Origin: JAFGHJ01 sp964606065
GTDB lineage: Bacteria > Hydrothermota > UBA3072
Length of the DNA: 64,000 nucleotides
Reading direction: 5' to 3'
Assembly: GCA_964606065.1 (NCBI GenBank)
Contig: CAZSEX010000001.1
Span: 62,001 to 126,000 of the forward strand
Part shown: positions 32,185-40,412 of the stretch, in pieces
Numbering within the stretch: the first letter of the stretch is position 1
Layout: each line of letters starts with the position of its first letter
Notes under the pieces: generated by a model
Told to the model about the DNA's origin: nothing
The model's input: only the letters and a program-made list of their open reading frames with translations
The model's database searches: none
Translations under genes and position numbers: made by a program

Positions 32185-32737
32185 GTCTAAAAAGAAAAAA
32201 AGTATTGTTACCGGCAAAGGAGATGCGGGTTATACTTACACTCGAACCGAAAAGAAGTTGAGAAAAGACGATATAAGTCTCGAAGTGGTAGGAACAATAG
32301 ATGAACTCAGTTCTTTTATAGGTTTATCTAAAAGCCTGCTTAAGGATCAAAAACTTAAAGATATTTTAAAAAGAATTCAAAAAGATTTACTGGTTTTAGG
32401 AGTTCAGGTTCCCGGAGGAATTCCAAAGAAATCAGAAGAAAAGATCGGTATTAAGCATATTCAATACTTAGAGAAAAGAATAAATGAATTGGAAAAGAAT
32501 CTGAGAGTAGAAAATTTTGTGTTGACTGGTGATGATTTAACGTCTTCAGTTTTACATATTGTCCGCACTATAACCAGACGGTTAGAACGTAGAGTGGTAA
32601 CTCTGGTAAGCAAAAGCGTGTTCGGGGAGCAAAGTACCAAAAATATTCTAATTTATTTAAATAGATTATCGGATATGTTTTTTTTGTTAGCCTGCAGGTG
32701 CAGTTGCAAAGAAATAATAAAAAATAAAGAACCTTAA
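32174..32737 (+). CDS. pduO: ATP:cob(I)alamin adenosyltransferase, PduO type
   Basis: A 187-residue enzyme that makes adenosylcobalamin from cob(I)alamin and ATP. Motifs: TGKGDAGYTYT (nucleotide loop), EVVGTIDELSSFIGL, VRTITRRLERRVV and ILIYLNRLSDMFFLLA. It overlaps the ATPase gene by 11 bases, so it belongs to the Fur-box operon. Cob(I)alamin formation needs a low-potential electron donor; a flavodoxin or ferredoxin can supply it, so the neighbouring ferredoxin/ATPase genes may be functionally linked. That link is inference. Confidence 0.93.
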   Translation: MSDKSKKKKSIVTGKGDAGYTYTRTEKKLRKDDISLEVVGTIDELSSFIGLSKSLLKDQKLKDILKRIQKDLLVLGVQVPGGIPKKSEEKIGIKHIQYLEKRINELEKNLRVENFVLTGDDLTSSVLHIVRTITRRLERRVVTLVSKSVFGEQSTKNILIYLNRLSDMFFLLACRCSCKEIIKNKEP

Positions 32738-32760
32738 GTTATGTCCGGGAAAACCGCCCA

Positions 32761-33207
32761 ATGGATAATGCGGTATTAATTGACAGCCAGGATTTCAAAA
32801 AACTGGACTTTGGTTATAGTCATCCCATGAGAGGAGACCGGTACGAAAAAGCTCTGGCGGAATTCAAGAAGATGAATTTATTAGGAAATTTGACTGCAAA
32901 TCCGGATACATATTCCCAATTTCGCGACGATGAAGAATTTATTTCCAATGTAAAACAGTTATCCGTCTTAATCCGGGGTTTCACCCCTGAAGTTTTAATA
33001 CTGCAGACGGGAGTAGATGGTTCAAAAGAATGCGCTATCTCTAACATGAAATTAGCCAGGAATAGTTATGACTTCGTCTCAAATCTTATTATGGATTTAC
33101 AGAATAAATATGGTTTTAAAACCTTGGTTTTAGGAGGAGGCGGATTTGTTCATCCCATGCAGGGACAGAACAGGGGTATTCAAGTCAAAAATTTTATAAG
33201 AAAATAA
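32761..33207 (+). pseudogene. Internally deleted AcuC/histone-deacetylase-family remnant
   Basis: The 148-residue frame joins two ends of the AcuC/HDAC family. Residues 8-37 (FKKLDFGYSHPMRGDRYEKA) match the N-terminal YxFGxxHPxxxxR block. Residues 55-125 (DDEEFISNVKQL, FTPEVLILQTGVDG, KTLVLGGGGF) match the region after the active site. The catalytic centre with its HH pair and metal ligands, roughly 180 residues in a normal 340-residue protein, is absent, as is the usual C-terminal tail. No ribosome binding site is evident. Probably non-functional as a deacetylase, though the deletion kept the frame open. Confidence 0.6.
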
Positions 33208-33395
33208 CTGACAGATTGCGAATTCAAGATAGATAGTGGTGAAAAACGTAAAGATTAAAAACACCCCTTTGGTTTTACATTTAAATTTGAGAAAGCGCGG
33301 TTTGGTATATCTGTTATGGTGGTGGACGTTTTTTCTTTCTATTCTACTGCCTTTGTGGCAAAAAAATAAGGAACAAAAGGCTCTTCGTATTAGTC

Positions 33396-33423
33396 TTGAC
33401 AGTAAAAAGGTTTATTATATATT
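33396..33423 (+). promoter_or_regulatory. Promoter of the tRNA-Arg/tadA unit
   Basis: TTGACA (33396-33401), 16 bases, TATATT (33418-33423); the tRNA begins 12 bases after the -10 box, so the primary transcript has a very short 5' leader. Confidence 0.7.
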
Positions 33424-33435
33424 TTAAAGGATATT

Positions 33436-33509
33436 ACGCCTGTAGCTCAACTGGAAAGAGCGGCGGACTACGGATCCGCAGGTTGGAGGTTCGAATCCTC
33501 TCAGGCGTA
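33436..33509 (+). tRNA. tRNA-Arg, anticodon ACG
   Basis: A 74-nt cloverleaf: acceptor ACGCCTG pairs with CAGGCGT, D arm GCTC..GAGC, anticodon stem GCGGA/TCCGC around loop CTACGGA with ACG at positions 34-36, T arm GGAGG-TTCGAAT-CCTCT. The 3' end is discriminator A followed by CTT, so CCA is not encoded. A34 of this tRNA is the standard substrate for deamination to inosine by TadA, encoded immediately downstream. Confidence 0.95.
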
Positions 33510-33531
33510 CTTATTGAGGAAAAAATTCATT

Positions 33532-33987
33532 TTGAAAGTCGACGATGAGAAATGGATGCGGGAAGCTCTTAAGGAAGCGGGAAAATCCTTTGAAAAAGGA
33601 GAGGTTCCTGTTGGAGCGGTTATAGTTAAAAACGGCACAATAATTGGCAGAGGTTGCAACAGGAAAGAGGCTTTAAAAGACCCTACCGCTCATGCCGAAA
33701 TTATCGCTATTACAGCCGCAGCAAATTCTATAGGCGACTGGAGATTGGATGGATGTATACTCTATTCTACGCTCGAACCATGTCTTATGTGTGCGGGGGC
33801 TGTGATTCAGTCAAGAATCAGCAGAGTTGTGTATGGAGCAAGAGATGATAAATTCGGAGCTTTAGGGTCGGTGATAGATATTAGAAACAATGAATGGAAC
33901 TCGAAATTTGAAGTCACTTCGGGTGTTTTAAAGGAAGAATCGGCGAAGTTGCTGAAAAAATTCTTCAAAGAGAGGAGGGATGGCTGA
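33532..33987 (+). CDS. tadA: tRNA(Arg)-specific adenosine-34 deaminase
   Basis: A 151-residue zinc enzyme making inosine at position 34 of tRNA-Arg(ACG). Zinc and catalytic motifs: HAEI with the proton-shuttle glutamate, and EPCLMCAGA. Other family marks: GEVPVGAVIVKNG and VYGARDDKFGALGS. No ATG exists at the front; TTG at 33532 follows GAGGA (33516-33520) by 11 bases and gives the normal family N-terminus; a TTG at 33514 is the alternative. Only 22 bases separate it from tRNA-Arg(ACG), and its last 14 bases (through the stop) are the first 14 of tRNA-Ser. One promoter upstream of tRNA-Arg probably serves all three. Confidence 0.95.
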   Translation: MKVDDEKWMREALKEAGKSFEKGEVPVGAVIVKNGTIIGRGCNRKEALKDPTAHAEIIAITAAANSIGDWRLDGCILYSTLEPCLMCAGAVIQSRISRVVYGARDDKFGALGSVIDIRNNEWNSKFEVTSGVLKEESAKLLKKFFKERRDG

Positions 33988-34060
33988 GTGGCTGAAAGCG
34001 CACGATTCGAAATCGTGTTTCCGCGAAAGTGGAACGGGGGTTCAAATCCCTCTCCCTCCG
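33974..34060 (+). tRNA. tRNA-Ser, anticodon CGA
   Basis: An 87-nt class II tRNA: acceptor GGAGGGA pairs with TCCCTCC, anticodon stem CACGA/TCGTG around TTCGAAA giving CGA, a long variable arm (about TTCCGCGAAAGTGGAA) and T arm GGGGG-TTCAAAT-CCCTC. Discriminator G at 34060 is followed by AAG, so CCA is not encoded. Its 5' end overlaps the tadA stop codon. Confidence 0.95.
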
Positions 34061-34085
34061 AAGTAAAAAATAAAAGGAGAAAATT

Positions 34086-37000
34086 TTGATTTTATTGATT
34101 TTATCTATAGCTATACAGGACCCTTTGACCAATGAAAATCTTCTCGATTCCCTGAACAAAATTATTGTTCCTTCTCTTATACAAAAACAAATACAGGTTT
34201 ATCAGATTCATCCCGATCATCTCAAATATTTTGGTCCCAGACGTGAGACTGGTTCGGAGACATCCAAATATCAGGAATCTTTGCAGACCTACCGGCGCTT
34301 AAGAGCGGGTGGGGTAGACACGATACGGGTGGCTGCTATTCGAGTCGAGTTTATAGAAGATACCACGTCTCTTACCACGGGTAATGGCCGGTTCAATCTT
34401 GAAGGTTTTAGGTCTCTTTGCGATACGACTTATGATACCACTGTGGTAGATAAAGATACTCTAGTGGATACTTTAATAGAGAGAAGCCTGAGTTATGATC
34501 CTCCTCACGATTTAACATATTTTAATAGATTAATGGAGTTTTTGCACAACTATTACTGGAAAGTTTCCTACAATCAATTGTGGATTGAGTGGAAGATCTT
34601 TCCACCTGCAGGTGATTCGGGATACTCTCTGCCCCATGAGATGCGATATTACGGAAACCCGGACAATTTCGTTCTTGGTTTTTTCAAGTTGTTACGGGAT
34701 GCCGTTGAGGTTGCCGATTATACGGCAAATTTTTCTAATTTCGATGAAATTATTATATTTCACGCGGGTTCGGCATGGCAGTCTGATGTTTCAGAAAATT
34801 CTCCCTATGATATAGTGATGGCGTACGGATCCGGTATGCATGAGGTTTTCAGTTCGTACCTTGTCGTCGACGGAGATACGATCGACGCGGGTGTTATGAT
34901 GCCCGAAACAAGCTTTCAGGATGGTTATTCTTCCTATTTGCAGGGAGGGTTATGTCATGAGTTCGGACACGCTTTGGGATTGTTAGATTTTTACGATGTA
35001 TCCGGTGAAACCATGGGCATGGGAGCCTGGGCCCTCATGGGTACAGGTAATTGGAATTCTGCCGGTCTCGTCCCTCCGCGGTTGAGTTCCTATAATAGAA
35101 TTAAACTTGGTTTTGATAATCCCCATTTGATCGATAGCGCTTCCGTTTCTCTCCCTATAAAGTGGACCGGCAGTATGGATCAGGATGTTCCCCGGATTTA
35201 CAAAATTCCAATTAATACCGACGAATATTTTCTAATCGAAAACAAGTTTGCTTATGTTAATCCTGATACCGTTCGTCATGTTCTTCCCTGTACAACGGAT
35301 GTCGATTCGAACGGTTATCGCGTGTGGAAAGATAACGTGCTTGTTAATGTCGACGATTTTGAATCTTCGCTTCCTCCGGATATAAATAGCGGAGGACTCG
35401 CAATCTGGCATATAGACAAGAGAAAAATTGCCGAGACAGAAGCGCTTAATATGGTAAACGTCGGCTTTCCGAAGGGGATCGATCTTGAAGAAGCCGACGG
35501 TATTCAGGATTTCGAGAAAAATGTTTATAAGGTTCAGGATTGGGATGCCGCTTATTATGGTTCCCCTCTGGATGTTTTTAGTGAAGAGGGATTTAATTCG
35601 GTTTTTACGCCGACATCGGATCCCACCACGCACGATAATTTCGGTAACTGGACAGGTATAACGATTTCGAATATTTCTTCTCCGGATACACTTATGTATT
35701 TCGATGTTTCTTTTTACAGAAGTCTCGCTAACTTTCCTAAAAAATTCGAGGGGAAGATGGATGTGATTTCTCCACAAAACGTTGATAACACAATCTATAT
35801 GGGTGACATGTGGGGGGGTGTTTATACAGTAAATCCAGACGATACGTTATTTAGAATGGTTGAGTTGGAGGATTCATTATATATGGATTCGACCTGGACT
35901 TCTCCTCTTATAACGGATATTACCGGAGACGGGAATTATGAGATTTTTGATATGACGATCAATGGGAAGGTTTTTCTTTATTCGCTTTCTTCTGATTCTC
36001 TTATGGATTCTCTTTCTGTAACCGGGAATATATACGGGAACGCTTCCGCGGCTGATATCGACGGGGATGAAACCAAGGAAGTTCTGTTCGGAACTTCCGC
36101 TTCGGAATTACATGTGCTCAGATGGGATGGTGATAATTTGGTGGAAGCGGATGGTTTTCCATTGTACGTGGGAGACTGGCTTGTTGCAACCCCTCTGGTT
36201 ATAGGTAACTCGATATATGTTTTGCCTGCCGACGGTAAGCTTTGGAAAATTTCTGCTGCGGGCAAAATAATATGGAAGAGGGGTGAAGAAAACGTTTCAT
36301 ACAGCCTTTCCTCTCCTGTAGCCGGTGATATAGACAGGGATAAAGTTATTGAAATTCTGTGTTCGGTGGGTTCGAAAGCGGTTTTCGCTGTCGATACAGC
36401 AGGAAAAATCGAATGGAAAAAAGATCTCCCGGCAAAGACTTATTTCTCAACCCCCGCGCTTGGCGATATCGACAACGATGGTTATCTCGACGTGGTTTTA
36501 GCGGACAGCGCCAATATTTTCGCCTTAAACAGAAACGGTTTTTTACTGGATAATTTTCCTGTAAAGATACACTTATCTCAGCAAACTCAGTCTTCTATAA
36601 TTTTAGCGGATGTGAGCGGAGATTCATTGCTGGATATAGTATTCGGTTCACCCGATGGAGGTGTTTATGCTTATAACGGGCAGGGAGAAAAAGTTGTCGA
36701 ATTTCCTTTTGCCACGGGAGAGAGATCTTATTCCACTCCTCTGGTTTTCGATATGAACGGAGATGGACGCTCGGAGTTATTCGTCGGTTCTCGTGATGGA
36801 TGGTTGTATGGTTGGGAAACCGTGGGGTATTACAGAGATGACGGATGGAACAGGATTTATTTTAACAATGACCATCAATCGGTCTTCCCGGATACTCTTT
36901 TGCCGGAGAGTTATAAAAAGGAAGGTAAGCTGGCTATCGAAGAATTTTATATTTATCCTTCTCCGGTTCGAGGAGGGGAGCAGGCTTTTATAAGATTTAG

Positions 37001-37214
37001 CTTGAGCTCTTCAGCAGAGAATGCCACAGTAAGAATATATTCTCTTTCGGGCAGATTGATAACCGAAAAGAGAGTTAAAGGCTTATTTGGTCCAAATGAC
37101 CTCAGAGTAGATCAGGATCTTTCCGGTGAAGCCAACGGTATTTACTTTGCCACTATCGACGTCGATAATAGGATTTTTGACAAATTTAAATTTGGTTTAC
37201 TGAACAGGTTTTAA
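34086..37214 (+). CDS. Secreted M6-like zinc metalloprotease with beta-propeller (FG-GAP-like) repeats and sorting domain
   Basis: A 1042-residue protein. The zinc site HEFGH (His291-His295) followed by ALGLLDFYD resembles M6 immune-inhibitor-A-like proteases, as does the WALMGTGNWN block. From about residue 540 to 930 come repeats of the form DIDGDETKEVLFG, DIDNDGYLDVVLAD, DMNGDGRSELFVGS, calcium-binding FG-GAP/VCBS-type propeller blades. The last 90 residues (FYIYPSPVRGGEQAFIRF to NGIYFATIDVD) form a type IX-like sorting domain. Start is TTG at 34086, six bases after GGAG; the resulting leader (MILLILSIAIQ) is unusually short and lacks basic residues. Likely an extracellular or cell-surface protease. 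Confidence 0.85.
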   Translation: MILLILSIAIQDPLTNENLLDSLNKIIVPSLIQKQIQVYQIHPDHLKYFGPRRETGSETSKYQESLQTYRRLRAGGVDTIRVAAIRVEFIEDTTSLTTGNGRFNLEGFRSLCDTTYDTTVVDKDTLVDTLIERSLSYDPPHDLTYFNRLMEFLHNYYWKVSYNQLWIEWKIFPPAGDSGYSLPHEMRYYGNPDNFVLGFFKLLRDAVEVADYTANFSNFDEIIIFHAGSAWQSDVSENSPYDIVMAYGSGMHEVFSSYLVVDGDTIDAGVMMPETSFQDGYSSYLQGGLCHEFGHALGLLDFYDVSGETMGMGAWALMGTGNWNSAGLVPPRLSSYNRIKLGFDNPHLIDSASVSLPIKWTGSMDQDVPRIYKIPINTDEYFLIENKFAYVNPDTVRHVLPCTTDVDSNGYRVWKDNVLVNVDDFESSLPPDINSGGLAIWHIDKRKIAETEALNMVNVGFPKGIDLEEADGIQDFEKNVYKVQDWDAAYYGSPLDVFSEEGFNSVFTPTSDPTTHDNFGNWTGITISNISSPDTLMYFDVSFYRSLANFPKKFEGKMDVISPQNVDNTIYMGDMWGGVYTVNPDDTLFRMVELEDSLYMDSTWTSPLITDITGDGNYEIFDMTINGKVFLYSLSSDSLMDSLSVTGNIYGNASAADIDGDETKEVLFGTSASELHVLRWDGDNLVEADGFPLYVGDWLVATPLVIGNSIYVLPADGKLWKISAAGKIIWKRGEENVSYSLSSPVAGDIDRDKVIEILCSVGSKAVFAVDTAGKIEWKKDLPAKTYFSTPALGDIDNDGYLDVVLADSANIFALNRNGFLLDNFPVKIHLSQQTQSSIILADVSGDSLLDIVFGSPDGGVYAYNGQGEKVVEFPFATGERSYSTPLVFDMNGDGRSELFVGSRDGWLYGWETVGYYRDDGWNRIYFNNDHQSVFPDTLLPESYKKEGKLAIEEFYIYPSPVRGGEQAFIRFSLSSSAENATVRIYSLSGRLITEKRVKGLFGPNDLRVDQDLSGEANGIYFATIDVDNRIFDKFKFGLLNRF

Positions 37215-37230
37215 AAAAGGAGGGTTATTA

Positions 37231-37836
37231 ATGCTGTTTCTTGCTATTCTTTTTTCGATAACACCTGCGAAAGCGGCATTTTCTTCTTTTGTTCTCCCGG
37301 GTTCCGGAGATTGGTTGGTTGGAGACAAAAGCAGGGGAATATGTTTTATGGTAGCGGAAGCTGCGATATGGTTAACCTATTTTAACAGTAAAACACAAGT
37401 AGAAAAAAAAGATGAAATATCGCGCAACTTTGCCGCGTATTACGCTTCGGCAAATCCCGGTAATCAGGACGAAAACTATTTCGAAGCTATGGAAGATTTC
37501 CTGACGAATATCGATTATAATGAGTATGTGAAAGAAGAAGCGAGAAGGAGGTATCCGGACACTCTGGACCTGGAAGAGAAAATCGAGTCCAGAAAAAAGT
37601 ATATAGCAGAAAATTCTTATACCGGTTCCGATGCCTGGAACTGGAGGTCTTTAGAGATAGAAAATCAATACAGAGATATGAGACGAGAAAAGAGAAGTTT
37701 GAAACAGAGGGCTACCAATATGGTTGGACTTGCTGTTGCCAACAGGGTGGTTAGTCTTTTCACTACTTATTTTTTCGGGAAGAAAGTTTCCGTGGAAATA
37801 AAAGAAAATGAAGTAGAAATGGGATTTAACTTTTAA
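37231..37836 (+). CDS. Small membrane-associated protein, DUF5683-like
   Basis: A 201-residue protein with a hydrophobic start (LFLAILFSITPAKAAFSS), followed by FVLPGSGDWLVGDKSRGI, similar to the PGxGQxYxGxxxRG segment of DUF5683-type FCB proteins. A second membrane segment is GICFMVAEAAIWLTYF, and a third lies near VGLAVANRVVSLFTTYFF. The middle (about 60-155) is charged and helical. Function unknown. It ends one base into cysS. Confidence 0.65.
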   Translation: MLFLAILFSITPAKAAFSSFVLPGSGDWLVGDKSRGICFMVAEAAIWLTYFNSKTQVEKKDEISRNFAAYYASANPGNQDENYFEAMEDFLTNIDYNEYVKEEARRRYPDTLDLEEKIESRKKYIAENSYTGSDAWNWRSLEIENQYRDMRREKRSLKQRATNMVGLAVANRVVSLFTTYFFGKKVSVEIKENEVEMGFNF

Positions 37837-39173
37837 TGGAATTATATAATACTTTAAGCAGAAAAAAAGAACACTTTAAACCTCTTAAAGAAAAAGAGGT
37901 TTCAATATATTTTTGCGGCATGACCCTGCAGGAATCTCCTCACATAGGGCATATCAGAGCGGCTCTAACTTCTGATATTCTGCACCGCTTTTTGAAATAT
38001 CTCGGATATAACGTTAAGTTGATAGTTAACTTTACGGATATAGACGATAAAATTATTATCAAGGCGGAAGAGGAAGAAAAAAATTATAGAGAAATAGCCG
38101 CTTATTTTGAGGATGAGTATAGAGAGGTAACGGGTCGCCTTAACATTTTACCCCCTTACTTTTGTCCGCGAGCAACACAGCACATAGAAGAAATAATAAA
38201 TCTTGTAAAAAAATTGGAGGATAAAGGATACGCTTATGAAAAAAACGGAGATGTTTTTTTCAGTGTTCGCAAATTTAAAGATTACGGAAAACTTTCCGGT
38301 AAGAAGATAGAAGATTTAATGTCCGGAGCCCGTATTAAAGTAAATGAAAACAAGGAAGACCCCCTGGATTTTGTTTTATGGAAGAAAGCAAAAACCTCGG
38401 AACCTTCCTGGTTTTCTCCCTGGGGTATGGGAAGGCCCGGCTGGCACATAGAGTGTTCCGCCATGGCGACTTATTATCTTGGGGAAACAATTGACATTCA
38501 TGGAGGCGGAAGCGATCTTATTTTCCCTCATCATGAAAATGAAATCGCTCAATCCGAAACCGCGACCGGAAAAAAATTCGCGAATTTCTGGGTGCATAAC
38601 GAGATGCTTAAAATAAAGGGTGAAAAGATGTCTAAGTCCCTGCTTAATTTTATACCCATAAAAGACCTTCTGGAGGAATTCGATCCGAATGTTATTAGAT
38701 TATATTTACTGCAGGCGCATTATAGAAGTCCTGTCGACTATGACAACGATATACTTAATCAGGCTGCTTCGGGATGGAAAAAAATAATTAATTTTTTAAA
38801 TATTTCTAAAGGGCAAAGAGGGGAATTGTTTTTTGAAGTAATCGAGGATTTTGAGGATAAAATGAATGACGATCTCGGAACCCCCGGAGCGGTGGCCGTG
38901 ATGTTTGACGTGGTTAACAGAGGTTTTCAAGCGGATAAAAAAGATATGGGCTCTTATAGAAAAACCCTTGTTTTTCTTTTGAATACGCTTGGTTTTAGTT
39001 TTGGAAAAGAAGAAAGAGAACTAAGTCCGGCTGTCGAAGAAATAGTGAAGTTGCGTAATGATTTAAGAGATGAAGGGAATTATGATATGGCGGACAGGAT
39101 TAGGTCTGTTCTCGAAAAAGGCGGAATATTGATACAGGACAGTTCTGAAGGAAGTATCTGGAGATTAAAATGA
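37836..39173 (+). CDS. cysS: Cysteinyl-tRNA synthetase
   Basis: A 445-residue class I synthetase. Signature motifs: PHIGHIR (HIGH), KGEKMSKSLLNF (KMSKS), zinc ligands in YFCGMT, WHIECSAM and GGSDLIFPHHENE. The first zinc motif reads CGMTLQESPHIGH instead of the more usual CGPTVYDxxHIGH, the segment that contacts cysteinyl-adenylate; a modest divergence. It overlaps neighbours by 1 and 4 bases. Confidence 0.96.
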   Translation: MELYNTLSRKKEHFKPLKEKEVSIYFCGMTLQESPHIGHIRAALTSDILHRFLKYLGYNVKLIVNFTDIDDKIIIKAEEEEKNYREIAAYFEDEYREVTGRLNILPPYFCPRATQHIEEIINLVKKLEDKGYAYEKNGDVFFSVRKFKDYGKLSGKKIEDLMSGARIKVNENKEDPLDFVLWKKAKTSEPSWFSPWGMGRPGWHIECSAMATYYLGETIDIHGGGSDLIFPHHENEIAQSETATGKKFANFWVHNEMLKIKGEKMSKSLLNFIPIKDLLEEFDPNVIRLYLLQAHYRSPVDYDNDILNQAASGWKKIINFLNISKGQRGELFFEVIEDFEDKMNDDLGTPGAVAVMFDVVNRGFQADKKDMGSYRKTLVFLLNTLGFSFGKEERELSPAVEEIVKLRNDLRDEGNYDMADRIRSVLEKGGILIQDSSEGSIWRLK

Positions 39174-40408
39174 ATGGCAGAGAGTGGGCTTTGAAAGCTT
39201 TAATCGAGTTTGAAAACAGCGGAAAAACCTTGAAGAATATGACTGAAGCAAGAAAAGGAGAAAAAGCGGATAAAGATATACAAAAAGCCTATGATTATTT
39301 TTACGGGACGGTTAAGATGATGAAAAGACTCGATTACGTCCTTGAAAAGCATTTAAAAAAGAAAAAACTCAAAAATTTACCTTTACCGATAAGGAACGTT
39401 CTTAGAGAAGGAGTTTACGGACTCCTCTTCAGTCAGGATCCCGATCATGCCGTGGTAAATGAATCCGTAAATCTCGCAAAGAAATTCGGACACAACGGTA
39501 CAGCAGCGCTTGTTAACGCTATTTTGCGAAATCTTCATCCTGTAACCTATCCTGAAGAAAGGGTAAAATACTTATCGACATTTTATTCTTTCCCCGAGTT
39601 TTTAGTAAGCAGGTTAATAGAAGCGTACGGGGAAAAGGCCGAGGATATATTAAGAGATAGTAACATTTCTCCGGTTACAACTATCAGAGTCAACAGATTA
39701 AAGGCAACGCCGGAGCGGGTTCTCGAAGATTTAAAAAAAGAGGGTTTTAAAGCGGAAAAAATAGAAACGAGAGAGTATAATCTTTTAACTGAAAGTGGTG
39801 TCGTTTATAGCGATTGCTTTAAAAAAGGAAATTTCCAAATTCAGGGTGTTACCCAAACCATGAACGCGGAGATGCTCTCGCCGCAGAGAGGAGAAATCAT
39901 CCTCGATTTATGTTCCGCACCCGGCACGAAAAGTACGGCTATAGCGGAAATTATGGGAGATGATGGGATTATACTGTCTGTGGACAGAAAAAAACTATAT
40001 CAGGTGGTACGAGACGCAGAGAGATTGGGTATAAAGAGCGTTTATCCTGTCAGAGCGGACGTGAGGAATTTTCATGTTAAAAGAGCCGACAGAATACTTT
40101 TGGATGTGCCGTGTTCCGGCACGGGGGTTATGGGAAAGCGTGGTGATCTCAGGTGGAATGTAACGTCTGAATCCCTGGGACGACTCGTAAATTTACAGAG
40201 GGAAATGTTAAGTTCATCAGCAGAGAATCTGGGTAAGGGTGGAGTTCTTGTATATTCCACATGTTCCATCTTTCCTGAAGAGAATGAGAAACAGATAGAA
40301 TGGTTTTTGAGTAAAAATCAGGATTTTATCATAGAACGCGCGGTTTTAAATCTTCCGGGACAGCCTTTTTATGACGGAGGATTTAGCGCAGTACTTTTAA
40401 GGAGGTGA
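39170..40408 (+). CDS. rsmB: 16S rRNA (cytosine-967 C5) methyltransferase, RsmB type
   Basis: A 412-residue enzyme with an N-terminal NusB-like RNA-binding domain (about 1-130) and a C-terminal methyltransferase. SAM motif LDLCSAPGTKSTAIAEIM, motif IV LLDVPCSGTGVMGKRGDLRW with the PC cysteine, and VYSTCSIFPEENE with the catalytic TCS cysteine are all present. Overlaps cysS by four bases. The NusB domain distinguishes it from RsmF/YebU relatives. Confidence 0.94.
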   Translation: MNGREWALKALIEFENSGKTLKNMTEARKGEKADKDIQKAYDYFYGTVKMMKRLDYVLEKHLKKKKLKNLPLPIRNVLREGVYGLLFSQDPDHAVVNESVNLAKKFGHNGTAALVNAILRNLHPVTYPEERVKYLSTFYSFPEFLVSRLIEAYGEKAEDILRDSNISPVTTIRVNRLKATPERVLEDLKKEGFKAEKIETREYNLLTESGVVYSDCFKKGNFQIQGVTQTMNAEMLSPQRGEIILDLCSAPGTKSTAIAEIMGDDGIILSVDRKKLYQVVRDAERLGIKSVYPVRADVRNFHVKRADRILLDVPCSGTGVMGKRGDLRWNVTSESLGRLVNLQREMLSSSAENLGKGGVLVYSTCSIFPEENEKQIEWFLSKNQDFIIERAVLNLPGQPFYDGGFSAVLLRR

Positions 40409-40412
40409 TATT

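Noticed and set aside
33236..33427. A 63-residue open frame with a hydrophobic middle
   Set aside because: Starts at GTG without a ribosome binding site, composition looks accidental, and it runs into the tRNA-Arg promoter.
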